From Saprospiraceae bacterium (GTDB lineage Bacteria; Bacteroidota; Bacteroidia; Chitinophagales; Saprospiraceae), in NCBI GenBank assembly GCA_021604865.1, contig BQJU01000013.1:62001-126000 (forward strand): 64,000 nt of DNA, written 5' to 3'. The notes under the pieces were generated by a model, which saw nothing but the letters and a program-made list of their open reading frames with translations, was not told the origin of the DNA and ran no database searches. Positions 33,753-42,277 of this stretch are shown here, piece by piece (positions within the stretch are counted from its first letter, which is position 1; each line of letters begins with the position of its first letter). Made by a program: the position numbers and the translations under genes.

Positions 33753-34907
33753 ATGAGCCACGCTAATCAGAAAGGTTTGAAAATCGGAATATCCGGCTGT
33801 AGAGGTATTCCCAATCACTATGGTGGTTATGAACAATTCGCTCAATATTTATCTGAAGGGTTGCTGCAACGTGGGCATCAGGTTTTTGTCTACCAGTCTT
33901 CACTACATCCTTACACTCAAAATCAATGGCAGGGCGTGCAACTCCTCAGAAAATTTGATCCCGAAGATAAGCTGGGGCCTTTCGGACAATTTATATATGA
34001 TTTCAACTGTCTGATTGACGCAAAAAAAAGAAATTTTGATGTGCTCCTACAATTAGGATACACCAGCAATACGATTTGGTACCCGCTTTGGGATCGGCGG
34101 GCCGTTCAAGTATTACACCTGGATGGATTGGAATGGAAAAGGAGTAAATATGGCCCTTTGACGCAACGCTTTTTGAAAAAAATGGAAGCCATAGCCACCC
34201 ATCAGGCAGATGTTTTGATTGCAGACTCCCCGGTAATCCAGTCACATACCCGGCAGCAATACGGGCGTAAGGCCATATTTATAGCCTATGGAGCCAATGC
34301 TCAACCCCAAACTGATAAAAAACATCTCGATACCTTCAACCTTACTCCTGGTCAATATTTCCTGGCCATTGCCCGCTTTGTTCCCGAAAACAACTTGCAC
34401 ACTATCATTGAGGGCTACCTGAAAAGCGCACAAAAACACCCATTGGTTTTGGTAGGATCCACACAAACAAAGTATGGAAAAGAGCTGTTCCAAAAATACC
34501 AGGACAAAAATATTTTGTTTGCCGGTGCCCTCTTCAACCAGGAAGTATTGGATAGTTTACGAGCGTATGCCAGCCTCTATTTCCATGGGCATTCCGTAGG
34601 CGGCACAAACCCTTCATTATTGGAAGCTATGGCATGCAGTGTTCCGATTTGTGCAAATGACAATGCTTTCAATCGGGCCATATTAGACGAACAAGCCTAT
34701 TACTTCAACACGCCGGATCAATTGAAAAATGCCCTTCTAAAAGTCGATTCAGATAAAAGGCTCCAGGCATGGAAAACAAATAATCTTCAAAAAATCAGGG
34801 CAGATTATCAATGGGAATACATTATCGAACAGGTGGAGCAATTGTTTTTTAAGGCATTAAACCGCCAGCATCCCCAAGTAGCCACTGAAATTAACATCAA
34901 CATTTAA
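33753..34907 (+). CDS. DUF1972-type family 4 glycosyltransferase
   Basis: The 384-residue product opens with GISGCRGIPNHYGGYEQFAQYL, the signature of the DUF1972 (rhamnosyltransferase-like) N-terminal domain. The GT-B C-terminal domain follows, with YFLAIARFVPENNLHTIIEGY, ILFAGALFNQEVLDSL and HGHSVGGTNPSLLEAMAC. Such enzymes build surface polysaccharide repeat units, often transferring deoxysugars. The gene lies 3 bp after the oxygenase gene. Substrate specificity is not readable. Confidence 0.9.
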   Translation: MSHANQKGLKIGISGCRGIPNHYGGYEQFAQYLSEGLLQRGHQVFVYQSSLHPYTQNQWQGVQLLRKFDPEDKLGPFGQFIYDFNCLIDAKKRNFDVLLQLGYTSNTIWYPLWDRRAVQVLHLDGLEWKRSKYGPLTQRFLKKMEAIATHQADVLIADSPVIQSHTRQQYGRKAIFIAYGANAQPQTDKKHLDTFNLTPGQYFLAIARFVPENNLHTIIEGYLKSAQKHPLVLVGSTQTKYGKELFQKYQDKNILFAGALFNQEVLDSLRAYASLYFHGHSVGGTNPSLLEAMACSVPICANDNAFNRAILDEQAYYFNTPDQLKNALLKVDSDKRLQAWKTNNLQKIRADYQWEYIIEQVEQLFFKALNRQHPQVATEININI

Positions 34908-34931
34908 TTTGTTTCAAAAGCATAGCAACTA

Positions 34932-36185
34932 TTGATTGATAAAACACATATCAGCAAAATTCTTTTTCTGCTTATCCCATTCAGCCTCTGCTGGTCATTG
35001 CGGATAAATACGTTTGTTATTATCCTGTATATATGTGTAGTGCTTTGGTCAAATCCACTTTTAGATGCCCTAAAAAATGCAGCCAGACAAAAATGGTTGT
35101 ACCCTTTTCTGGCTTTGTATTTGCTTCATATCCTGTCGCTGCTATGGACTCAGGATATCGAACATGGACTATTTATTTTGGAAAAAAAAGCAAGCCTCTT
35201 CCTATTACCGATAGCCATTGCTATGGATTTGCAGATCAAAAAAGAAATGGTCTATCAAGCCATGTTCAGCCTTATTATTGGTTGCAGCCTGGCGCTTTGG
35301 TTTTGTAGCATCTATGCCTGCTGGAATTATCTGCAAATTGCCGATACCACCGTTTTTTTCTATCATGAATTGGGCGCTCCTCTCGACAAATTTAATGCGA
35401 TCTATTTCTCCTTTTATGCTTTTTTAAGCCTGGTTTTCCTATTTGAACTAGAAAGAAAAAGTGAATTATTTCAAGGCAAAAAATGGCTGCAGGCACTACT
35501 GTTATTCAGTTTATTAGGCGGATTGGTACTATTATCCTCCCGATTGTTTATCCTGTTAACTCTTCTGTTTTTGCTATTTATTGGTTTGCGGCGATTCCAG
35601 AGTGGTGCCTTCCCCTGGCGATACAAACTGACGGCTATACTTGCATTAATATTTTTAGGTATTGGTATCTTATCTACCAGCTTCCCTCAACAGCGATTTA
35701 AGGAATTACGGGGATCGGATTTCAGGGTTTTGCAGCAGGAAACCTTCCATTGGGATACCCCATTTAACGGCTTAACCCTACGTCTTTTGCTTTTAAAATT
35801 TGCCATGGAAATTCTGGCAGAAAAACAAGCTTTTTTAGGTGGCGTAGGTGTCGGAGATGCACAAAACGAATTAGACCAAACCTTTATAAAACACAATTTA
35901 TACCACGGCAATGCCGAATTAGGCGACCAGGGGTATTTGGGCTATAATACCCACAATGCGTTTATGGAGCTATGGTTGCAGATTGGCATTGGGGGTCTGT
36001 TTTTTTTTACCATTATCCTGGGGCAGGCTTGGGGTTTTAGTTTAAACACCGGTTATTATGCATTGGTATTCATGGTTTTAGCGATAACAGGATTTGCCCT
36101 AATTGAGGGCATATTGGAGCGACAAAGAGGCATTGTATTGATCACCTATTTTCTTTCAATCTTTTATACCGGCATGAAACAATGA
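34932..36185 (+). CDS. O-antigen ligase/polymerase-like membrane protein
   Basis: The 417-residue protein has about 10-12 spans and a hallmark GYNTHNAFMELWLQIGIGGLFF segment near the end, the 'H-N-x-x-x-E' region of the Wzy_C/WaaL family. The large periplasmic loop precedes it. It either ligates the finished polymer to its acceptor or acts as a second polymerase beside the one at 30631. There is no early ATG: an in-frame TAG lies at 34923-34925, so translation most likely starts at the TTG at 34932. The 3' end overlaps the next gene by 4 bp. Confidence 0.8.
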   Translation: MIDKTHISKILFLLIPFSLCWSLRINTFVIILYICVVLWSNPLLDALKNAARQKWLYPFLALYLLHILSLLWTQDIEHGLFILEKKASLFLLPIAIAMDLQIKKEMVYQAMFSLIIGCSLALWFCSIYACWNYLQIADTTVFFYHELGAPLDKFNAIYFSFYAFLSLVFLFELERKSELFQGKKWLQALLLFSLLGGLVLLSSRLFILLTLLFLLFIGLRRFQSGAFPWRYKLTAILALIFLGIGILSTSFPQQRFKELRGSDFRVLQQETFHWDTPFNGLTLRLLLLKFAMEILAEKQAFLGGVGVGDAQNELDQTFIKHNLYHGNAELGDQGYLGYNTHNAFMELWLQIGIGGLFFFTIILGQAWGFSLNTGYYALVFMVLAITGFALIEGILERQRGIVLITYFLSIFYTGMKQ

Positions 36186-36913
36186 AACAACAGCCGTTCA
36201 ACAAAGAGGTGGGATTTCCATTAACCGATCGACATTTCCGGAAGGAAGCCCGCTATGCTATTCTCTGGCAAGAAAAAGCGGTGAGTCGGCCCTACTATTT
36301 TTTAAAACGAATCATGGATACTGGGTTGGCTATTGTACTCCTTGTATTTGTGCTTTCGTGGCTGATCCCCCTTTTGTGTTTGATCATTTTCATCGATACA
36401 GGAGCACCGATGTTTTTTGTGCAAAAAAGAGTAGGGCTAAATGGGAAAATTTTCTTTTGTTATAAATTAAGGACCATGTATTCCAAACAGGGAAACATCA
36501 ATAAAAAGCCCTCTCGGCTAGGTCAATTATTACGAGATCACAAATTGGATGAATTGCCCCAAATAGTGAATGTCCTTCGTGGTGACATGAGTATGGTAGG
36601 GCCTCGGCCACACATGCTCAGCGATCATGAAATTTTCAGTCAGGCCATTGGCAAACGATATCACTTGCGGCACGTTCTAAAACCAGGCATAACCGGCCTA
36701 GCTCAAATTGGCGGTTATGAAGGTTCCATTACTTCTTTGCACAAATTGCGGGGACGCATTCGTCTCGATTTGTTTTATATCAAAAACTGGTCTTTGGGTC
36801 TCGATTTTTTGATTATTTTTAAAACCATTGGACACATTCTAAAAGGCATTTTGCGAAAGCAGAACCAGGAAAAAAAGCCGGAACAGATGGTTCATCACGA
36901 TAGAAATAAATGA
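36182..36913 (+). CDS. Initiating sugar (undecaprenyl-phosphate) transferase
   Basis: This 243-residue polyisoprenyl-phosphate hexose-1-phosphate transferase has one hydrophobic hairpin (about residues 48-72), then FFVQKRVGLNGKIFFCYKLRTMY, the catalytic block KLDELPQIVNVLRGDMSMVG with PRPH, and KPGITGLAQIGGYEG. It should start repeat-unit synthesis by loading a sugar phosphate on the lipid carrier. An N-terminal stretch of ~45 residues precedes the core, and the usual multi-span N-terminal domain of WbaP/CpsE is absent, so it is of the small (PglC/WcaJ-core) kind. It overlaps both neighbours by 4 bp. Confidence 0.92.
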   Translation: MKQQPFNKEVGFPLTDRHFRKEARYAILWQEKAVSRPYYFLKRIMDTGLAIVLLVFVLSWLIPLLCLIIFIDTGAPMFFVQKRVGLNGKIFFCYKLRTMYSKQGNINKKPSRLGQLLRDHKLDELPQIVNVLRGDMSMVGPRPHMLSDHEIFSQAIGKRYHLRHVLKPGITGLAQIGGYEGSITSLHKLRGRIRLDLFYIKNWSLGLDFLIIFKTIGHILKGILRKQNQEKKPEQMVHHDRNK

Positions 36914-37845
36914 GAAAACTGGAAAAAGAAATAGTCAAAACGCTACTTTATTTCGATATTTTCTCCTTCCCTTTGAAGCAGGATGAAATACGTCGTTATT
37001 GTAGTATCCGACTGAATACCGATGATTTGTCAACTCCACTTTCCCACTTGCTCAGTAAGCAGCACATATATCGTTTTGGCAATTACTACCAATTAAACAC
37101 CCAAAAGGAACGCATCATAAACAGGGAAAAAAAGCACCATATTTCTCTCCAAAAGCTGAAAATTGCCCGCCGTAGTGCCTGGATTATCAGTCAGTTTCCC
37201 TTTGTAAGCGGGGTTGCTGTTTCTGGTTCCCTTTCTAAGTATTCCGCCGATGAAAAGGCCGACATCGACTTTTTTATTATTACCCATGCCAACCGACTTT
37301 GGGTCTGTAGAAGTTTGTTACATATCTTCAAAAAATTAACCTACCTGTTTGGCAAACAACATCACTTCTGCATGAACTACTTCCTTGATGAAAATGAACT
37401 GGAGCTCAAAGACAAAAATATTTTTACAGCCATTGAAAGTATTACGGTAATTCCGTTATACGGGACAAGGTCGCACCAACAGTTTTTTGATAAAAACCGC
37501 TGGCTGACCGAATACCTGCCAAACAGCTATCCCGAGATTAAACTGAATGGTCAGGTTGACAACAAAAGAACATGGATTAAAAAGATTGGCGAATATTTTT
37601 TTGCCGGCCAATGGGGCAATTGGGTCAACCTATTTTTACTCAAATTTACCCTTTGGTGGTGGCGTATTAAATTTAAAGGTAAGGGGTACCCGATGCAGTA
37701 TTTTAACACTGATTTCCGCTCCACTCCTGGGGAATCCAAAAATCATCCCAACGATTACCAGAGGAGGGTCATGAATGAATTTGATCAAAAAGTAACGGTG
37801 GCCGCTGAGCAAATGGGCTGGAACCACGTCAATCAAAAAAGTTAG
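36910..37845 (+). CDS. Nucleotidyltransferase-fold protein at end of EPS operon
   Basis: The 311-residue product has an N-terminal winged-helix-like region (residues 1-75) and then a pol-beta/minimal nucleotidyltransferase core, AVSGSLSKYSADEKADIDFFI, with the G-S ... D-x-D metal-binding pattern. The rest is helical and basic, with a Trp-rich hydrophobic stretch (FTLWWWRIKF). Similar proteins recur at the end of Bacteroidota polysaccharide operons, but their substrate is unknown. It overlaps the sugar transferase gene by 4 bp, so it is part of the operon, and its last 17 bp overlap the convergent heme-lipoprotein gene. Confidence 0.65.
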   Translation: MRKLEKEIVKTLLYFDIFSFPLKQDEIRRYCSIRLNTDDLSTPLSHLLSKQHIYRFGNYYQLNTQKERIINREKKHHISLQKLKIARRSAWIISQFPFVSGVAVSGSLSKYSADEKADIDFFIITHANRLWVCRSLLHIFKKLTYLFGKQHHFCMNYFLDENELELKDKNIFTAIESITVIPLYGTRSHQQFFDKNRWLTEYLPNSYPEIKLNGQVDNKRTWIKKIGEYFFAGQWGNWVNLFLLKFTLWWWRIKFKGKGYPMQYFNTDFRSTPGESKNHPNDYQRRVMNEFDQKVTVAAEQMGWNHVNQKS

Positions 37846-38992
37846 GCTCCATATTCGTCATCTCTCTTACTGACCCAGGCACTTCCAGTATTTGATAAGG
37901 GGCCAGGGAATCCACCAGATTTCTGAAATATAGCTGACCTAAAAAGGGAAATTCCTGGTAAAGATGGGTATCAAATGGCTGTAAGATATTGGTTACACTT
38001 TCTTGTGGAAGCCTCCATTCATTAGCCGTCCGATAGCCCGATGGTTCCATAAAGCTGATGTACAGCAATTCGCTTTCGGTATGGCTTTGTTGATCCGAAA
38101 AATCTAGATCCGAGTTTAAGTTATTGCGATAATCTGCGATATGCTGATTGGCCATCTCCACCTGCTCCAGAAAAGCCTCCCGACTGATAAACCCCTCAAT
38201 ATCAGGAGTAAAAACAAACAAAGGCTGAATATGGGATTCATGGCACCACATACATTTGGAGGGTTTACCGGCATTGCTCAGCTCGGATGGCGAGGCTGCC
38301 ATCAAGTCACCAGATTGATCATAGATGGCAAAACGCAATTGACCATTAGGCATCACATCAATCGTTTCATAATGGTCGATTTCATAGTCAATAGAATCAG
38401 GGGCATCTCTGGTTTCTATCCCAATAAATGCCATTTTTTGAATATCCTCATCGACCTTCAGCCTTAGTATCCTATTGACATTTGACACAGTAGATTCAGT
38501 AACCGCAAATTCAGCATATTCAAAAAATGATTTCGACTCTATAAAGGCACTCAATGTCTTTGGAACGCCAATTATTTCATAATAATGCCAGGAGCTATGC
38601 AGGCTTAAAACCAGAAACCGCCCTAGGTCAATAGATTGGTTCATCTGATATTCCTCCGAATTTTTCAGCCGTTCAATGATCACACTTAGGGCTTTTAAAG
38701 CCTGCATTTTAAAACCCAATCCATCAAGACTCAATTCAAACCTATCATTGTCCAGGTAGCGGATGGCCCTATTCAAACTGCCTTTCGGCAAATCTGCACC
38801 CAAAAACGAAAGCGACCACATCAGGCCCAATTCTACCTGGTCTCTTGATTCTGCTTCATAAGCGGGCACCCACCGTAGGTTAATGCTATCGGCCAGAGGT
38901 GGAGCCAGGGTATCGGAAGCGCAATCGAAGAAAAAAAGCACGATAGCCAGGCAAAAAGCAAAGATTCCCAAATTAATATTTGACGACTTCAT
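37829..38992 (-). CDS. Lipoprotein with a single CxxCH heme motif
   Basis: The 387-residue protein has a lipobox-like signal ending FFFDC (Cys24) and one c-type heme site, CMWCH (about residue 256), within SKCMWCHESHIQPLF. No other CxxCH occurs, and the rest (a helical N-terminal half and a beta segment with FAIYDQSGDLMAAS) matches no family I recognise. It would be an envelope monoheme protein needing cytochrome c maturation. I chose ATG 38992; a GTG at 39001 would add three residues. Its 3' end overlaps the EPS operon's last gene by 17 bp on the opposite strand, so convergent transcription may interfere. Confidence 0.7.
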   Translation of the reverse strand: MKSSNINLGIFAFCLAIVLFFFDCASDTLAPPLADSINLRWVPAYEAESRDQVELGLMWSLSFLGADLPKGSLNRAIRYLDNDRFELSLDGLGFKMQALKALSVIIERLKNSEEYQMNQSIDLGRFLVLSLHSSWHYYEIIGVPKTLSAFIESKSFFEYAEFAVTESTVSNVNRILRLKVDEDIQKMAFIGIETRDAPDSIDYEIDHYETIDVMPNGQLRFAIYDQSGDLMAASPSELSNAGKPSKCMWCHESHIQPLFVFTPDIEGFISREAFLEQVEMANQHIADYRNNLNSDLDFSDQQSHTESELLYISFMEPSGYRTANEWRLPQESVTNILQPFDTHLYQEFPFLGQLYFRNLVDSLAPYQILEVPGSVREMTNMEPNFFD

Positions 38993-39108
38993 GTTAATCA
39001 CTTATATGTGACATAAAAACAAATTAGTGCATACAAGAGGAAGATACATTTTGATTAGTTTTACAAGTTGAAAAAAATCTTCTTTGTGTCCAACATTAAT
39101 CCTGCTTT

Positions 39109-40512
39109 ATGAAAAAATTCTACCCTATTTTCCTTTTTCTCTTTTCAATATCTCAACTAAACGCCCAACAAACAGGCAGTTTTCAACAAACGGTGACCTT
39201 CACAGAAACAGATTACAACGCCACCCGAACATTATACTTTTATGTTCCTGAAGATTATGATGCCAATCAAAGTTACAAACTAATGGTTGGTTTTCGGGGT
39301 GGCCCACATGACAACGCCAGGGAATTTAGAGACCAGTTGGCTTTTCTAGCAGATAGCATTGGCGCCATTATTCTTTGTCCAGAAAATATGGATCATTTTT
39401 GGAACGAAGAAGGTCAAACCAAATTGCTCTTTAAATATTCGGTGGAAAGTGTGATGGATCAGTACAATATTGACCCCGATTATATTTACCTCACCGGACT
39501 ATCCTATGGGGGCCGTCATGCCGTTATTGTGAGTATGGATACTGATGATGGACCAATACCTAACATACGGGGTGTTATTCCATTTGCTGCCGGCCTTGAA
39601 AGTGAACTGGCTCCAAATTATGAGGATATTGGAGACTTTCCTCCTGCTTGCATTTGTATTGGTGATGATGATAGTCCCAATTTTAAAGCCGTTTCGAATA
39701 CATTGCACAATGACCTGATTTCCAATGGCGGCATTTCCTTATTAAATGCAATTCCTGACGTTGGACATACCGTGGAATTTCCGACTTATCCGGAAGAAAT
39801 AATGAAATGTATCAATTTTATAGATGATCAGGCGGGAGATCCGCTTACACTAGAGGTCGAACCAAATCCGGTTTTAGTCATGGAAGAAAATGTTGACCTG
39901 AGTAGTTCTATGGAATTTACAGCCCTTTCTACCCTATACCATGTAGGAGGAGGCGATGCCCAAATTCGGTGGGAAATATTTGTCCTTTGCGGCCCTGAAG
40001 AATGGGATTGGCTGGTTAGTGATGAAAATATCTCCTATCCGCCCTTTGTGACCACCAATGTTAATGAGAGCGTTAATTTCCCCTTACCTTTAGAAATTGG
40101 AGGGGAGTCCATCTTCAATGTTCACATTTACCATAACAGTGTACCTGGTGCCGGTATAGCAGAAGTAAAATTCTCACAGGTCGATACGCCCCAGGATTTT
40201 ATTTATACGGCTACTTATGCGTTCCGAATCAATACCCTTGATAGTTGCACTACTGTAGTTGGCATTGATGAATTGGGAATAGCACCGATGAACCTATATC
40301 CAAATCCTCTTGCTGATCATTTCCAGGTATCCGGTAACGACATTACGGATAAGATTGTGCTTTACAATACTGCCGGTGTAATGGTGAAAAGTTTTGACTA
40401 CCAGCCTGGCCAAATCTATAATATGGAAGAGTTGCCCAGTGGAATTTATATGGCAGTCCTTAAGGATAAAGCAGCAGGAATTCTGCAAACTGTGCGGTTG
40501 GTGAAGTATTGA
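39109..40512 (+). CDS. Secreted alpha/beta-hydrolase (esterase-like) with T9SS sorting domain
   Basis: The 467-residue protein has a signal peptide (residues 1-19). An alpha/beta-hydrolase domain (about 20-245) of the PHB-depolymerase/feruloyl-esterase-like kind carries the nucleophile elbow GLSYGGRHA and a likely catalytic His in IPDVGHTVEF. A beta-sandwich segment follows, and a C-terminal T9SS type A domain has MNLYPNPLADHFQVSG and ELPSGIYMAVLKD. It should be exported by T9SS and hydrolyse an ester in polymer or complex carbohydrate; the substrate is unknown. It stands alone with divergent neighbours. Confidence 0.85.
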   Translation: MKKFYPIFLFLFSISQLNAQQTGSFQQTVTFTETDYNATRTLYFYVPEDYDANQSYKLMVGFRGGPHDNAREFRDQLAFLADSIGAIILCPENMDHFWNEEGQTKLLFKYSVESVMDQYNIDPDYIYLTGLSYGGRHAVIVSMDTDDGPIPNIRGVIPFAAGLESELAPNYEDIGDFPPACICIGDDDSPNFKAVSNTLHNDLISNGGISLLNAIPDVGHTVEFPTYPEEIMKCINFIDDQAGDPLTLEVEPNPVLVMEENVDLSSSMEFTALSTLYHVGGGDAQIRWEIFVLCGPEEWDWLVSDENISYPPFVTTNVNESVNFPLPLEIGGESIFNVHIYHNSVPGAGIAEVKFSQVDTPQDFIYTATYAFRINTLDSCTTVVGIDELGIAPMNLYPNPLADHFQVSGNDITDKIVLYNTAGVMVKSFDYQPGQIYNMEELPSGIYMAVLKDKAAGILQTVRLVKY

Positions 40513-40580
40513 TATTTTGTTTGGTGGAGGTCATTTCGCCGGGAGTTGAGCTTGATGCATTTTGCCTGGGAAGATTGGCA

Positions 40581-40692
40581 GATCGTTACTAAAATAATGA
40601 TTATAAATATAATCGTTACAAATGTAATCATTATAAAAATAATGATTATAAAAGTTATCATTACAAAAGTAACGATTACTTTTGTAACGATC
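40581..40692. repeat. Array of 11-bp dyads with 4-bp A/T linkers (15-bp period)
   Basis: The array begins GATCGTTAC and ends with its inverse GTAACGATC. Between them are six consecutive 11-bp near-palindromes of form RTAAYnRTTAY (ATAATGATTAT, ATAATCGTTAC, GTAATCATTAT, ATAATGATTAT, GTTATCATTAC, GTAACGATTAC), each separated by AAAT, AAAA or TTTT. The total is 112 bp. It lies between convergent genes (stops at 40512 and 40743). A shorter array of the same units occurs at 50631-50682. Confidence 0.85.
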
Positions 40693-40742
40693 TTTGCCAT
40701 CGCTCTGCGCCAACCTTTGACTCCTCAGGCGAAAGGCAATTC

Positions 40743-42209
40743 CTACTTCACCCCACCCCAGCACAAATACTTTATCACCAAAAAATCATCCATCCCATAT
40801 TTTGATCCTTCTCGCCCGAAGCCACTTTGTTTCACCCCACCAAATGGGGCTACTGCAGTAGAAATCATGCCTGTATTGATACCGACCATCCCATATTCCA
40901 GCGCTTCGGCAACCCGCCAAATACGTGCGTAATCCCTGCCATAAAAATAGGACGCCAAACCGAACGGTGTATCATTGGCCAATTGGATGACTTCTTCCTC
41001 GGTCTCAAATTTGGTAATGGGCGCGATTGGTCCAAAAATCTCTTCTGAGTTGATGGCCATATTGGGGTGCACTTCAGTCAGCACGGTAGGTTCGTAAAAA
41101 GAACCATTCGCTTTTCCGAAAGTTTTCTTTTTCCCACCTGTTAGGACTTTAGCTCCTTTCGCAATAGCGTCTTCCAACAATCGTTCGACTTTCTCCAATG
41201 CTTCTGCATTGATAAGGGGACCGATTTCGATTCCCTTTTCCAACCCATTGCCCACGCTCATTTGTTTTACGGCAGCAGCAAGTTTTTGCGTGAATTTTTC
41301 ATAAATACCCGTCTGGGCATATAGCCGGTTGGCACATACACAGGTCTGCCCGGCGTTGCGGTACTTGGAGGCGATGGCCCCTTGTACTGCAGCATCAAGG
41401 TCAGCATCGTCAAAAACGATAAAAGGGGCATTCCCTCCCAATTCCAGAGACAATTTTTTCACGGTACCCGCACACTTTTCCATGAGTAACTTACCTATTT
41501 CCGTAGATCCCGTAAACGAGAGTTTCCGAACCAATGGATTAGTGGTCAATTCATTTCCGACCGCCGCCGGTTGGCTGGTCGTAATGATGTTTAAAACACC
41601 GGGTGGGAATCCAGCCTCTTCAGCAAGTGCTGCCAGTGCCAGCGCAGAAAGCGGCGTATCTTCTGCGGGTTTAATGACCACCGTACAACCGGCAGCCAAA
41701 GCCGGGGCGACCTTTCTAGTGATCATGGCATTAGGGAAATTCCAGGGTGTAATGGCTGCTGCTACACCAATGGGTTGTTTGATGGTAATAATACGCAGTT
41801 CACTTCCGTGACCGGGGATGACATCGCCATACACCCTTCTTGCTTCTTCAGCAAACCACTCTACGAAGGAAGCTCCATATCTAATTTCTCCTTTTGCTTC
41901 CGCCAACGGTTTACCTTGTTCGGTGGTCAGTATTACGGCCAGATCATCAAGGTGCTCCATTTGCAAAGCATACCATTTTTTCAATATACCTGCCCGATCG
42001 GCAGCAGTTTTGTCTCTCCATGCTGGAAATGCTTTTGCGGCTGCGTCAATGGCGGCTTTGGTTTCAGCAGCGCCCATATCCGGCACCTCACCAATGTGAG
42101 AGCCATCATAAGGATTGTTAACCGAAAAGGTCTTACCACTATTGGCGCTTACCCATTTTCCGTTAAGGAGGGTTTTATCTTTGAGGAGGAGTTTGTTCTT
42201 TAAATTCAT
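40743..42209 (-). CDS. gabD: Succinate-semialdehyde dehydrogenase (NAD(P)+)
   Basis: The 488-residue aldehyde dehydrogenase has the GabD pattern: PWNFPNAMITRKVAPALAAG, IKPAEDTPLSALALAALAEE, the catalytic Glu in LSLELGGNAPFIVFDDADLD and the catalytic Cys in NAGQTCVCANR. The ending GGVKQSGFGREGSKYGMDDF is typical of succinate-semialdehyde dehydrogenases. It would oxidise succinate semialdehyde, or glutarate semialdehyde if the upstream decarboxylase uses lysine. It is last in the leftward amine-catabolism group, 68 bp after the C45 gene. Confidence 0.9.
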   Translation of the reverse strand: MNLKNKLLLKDKTLLNGKWVSANSGKTFSVNNPYDGSHIGEVPDMGAAETKAAIDAAAKAFPAWRDKTAADRAGILKKWYALQMEHLDDLAVILTTEQGKPLAEAKGEIRYGASFVEWFAEEARRVYGDVIPGHGSELRIITIKQPIGVAAAITPWNFPNAMITRKVAPALAAGCTVVIKPAEDTPLSALALAALAEEAGFPPGVLNIITTSQPAAVGNELTTNPLVRKLSFTGSTEIGKLLMEKCAGTVKKLSLELGGNAPFIVFDDADLDAAVQGAIASKYRNAGQTCVCANRLYAQTGIYEKFTQKLAAAVKQMSVGNGLEKGIEIGPLINAEALEKVERLLEDAIAKGAKVLTGGKKKTFGKANGSFYEPTVLTEVHPNMAINSEEIFGPIAPITKFETEEEVIQLANDTPFGLASYFYGRDYARIWRVAEALEYGMVGINTGMISTAVAPFGGVKQSGFGREGSKYGMDDFLVIKYLCWGGVK

Positions 42210-42245
42210 ATCAGGTTACATTCTAAAGTCTTGTTAATTGGTGTC

Positions 42246-42277
42246 GTTTCTCAAGGGGCATGACGAGGCCAGAATGG
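42246..42277. repeat. Degenerate copy of the GTTTCGTAGGGG-type repeat
   Basis: GTTTCTCAAGGGGCATGACGAGG aligns loosely with 48858-48880 of the inverted-repeat element (shared GTTTC, GGGG, CATGAC and AGG blocks). It lies directly beyond the C45 gene stop. This is a weak match. Confidence 0.3.

Noticed and set aside
40581-40692. CRISPR array
   Set aside because: Units are 15 bp with no unique 30-bp spacers and no cas genes nearby.
40546-40932. Open frame of 128 codons through the dyad array
   Set aside because: Its Ile/Val/Thr-rich stretch is only translation of the 15-bp repeat, and the rest is antisense to gabD.
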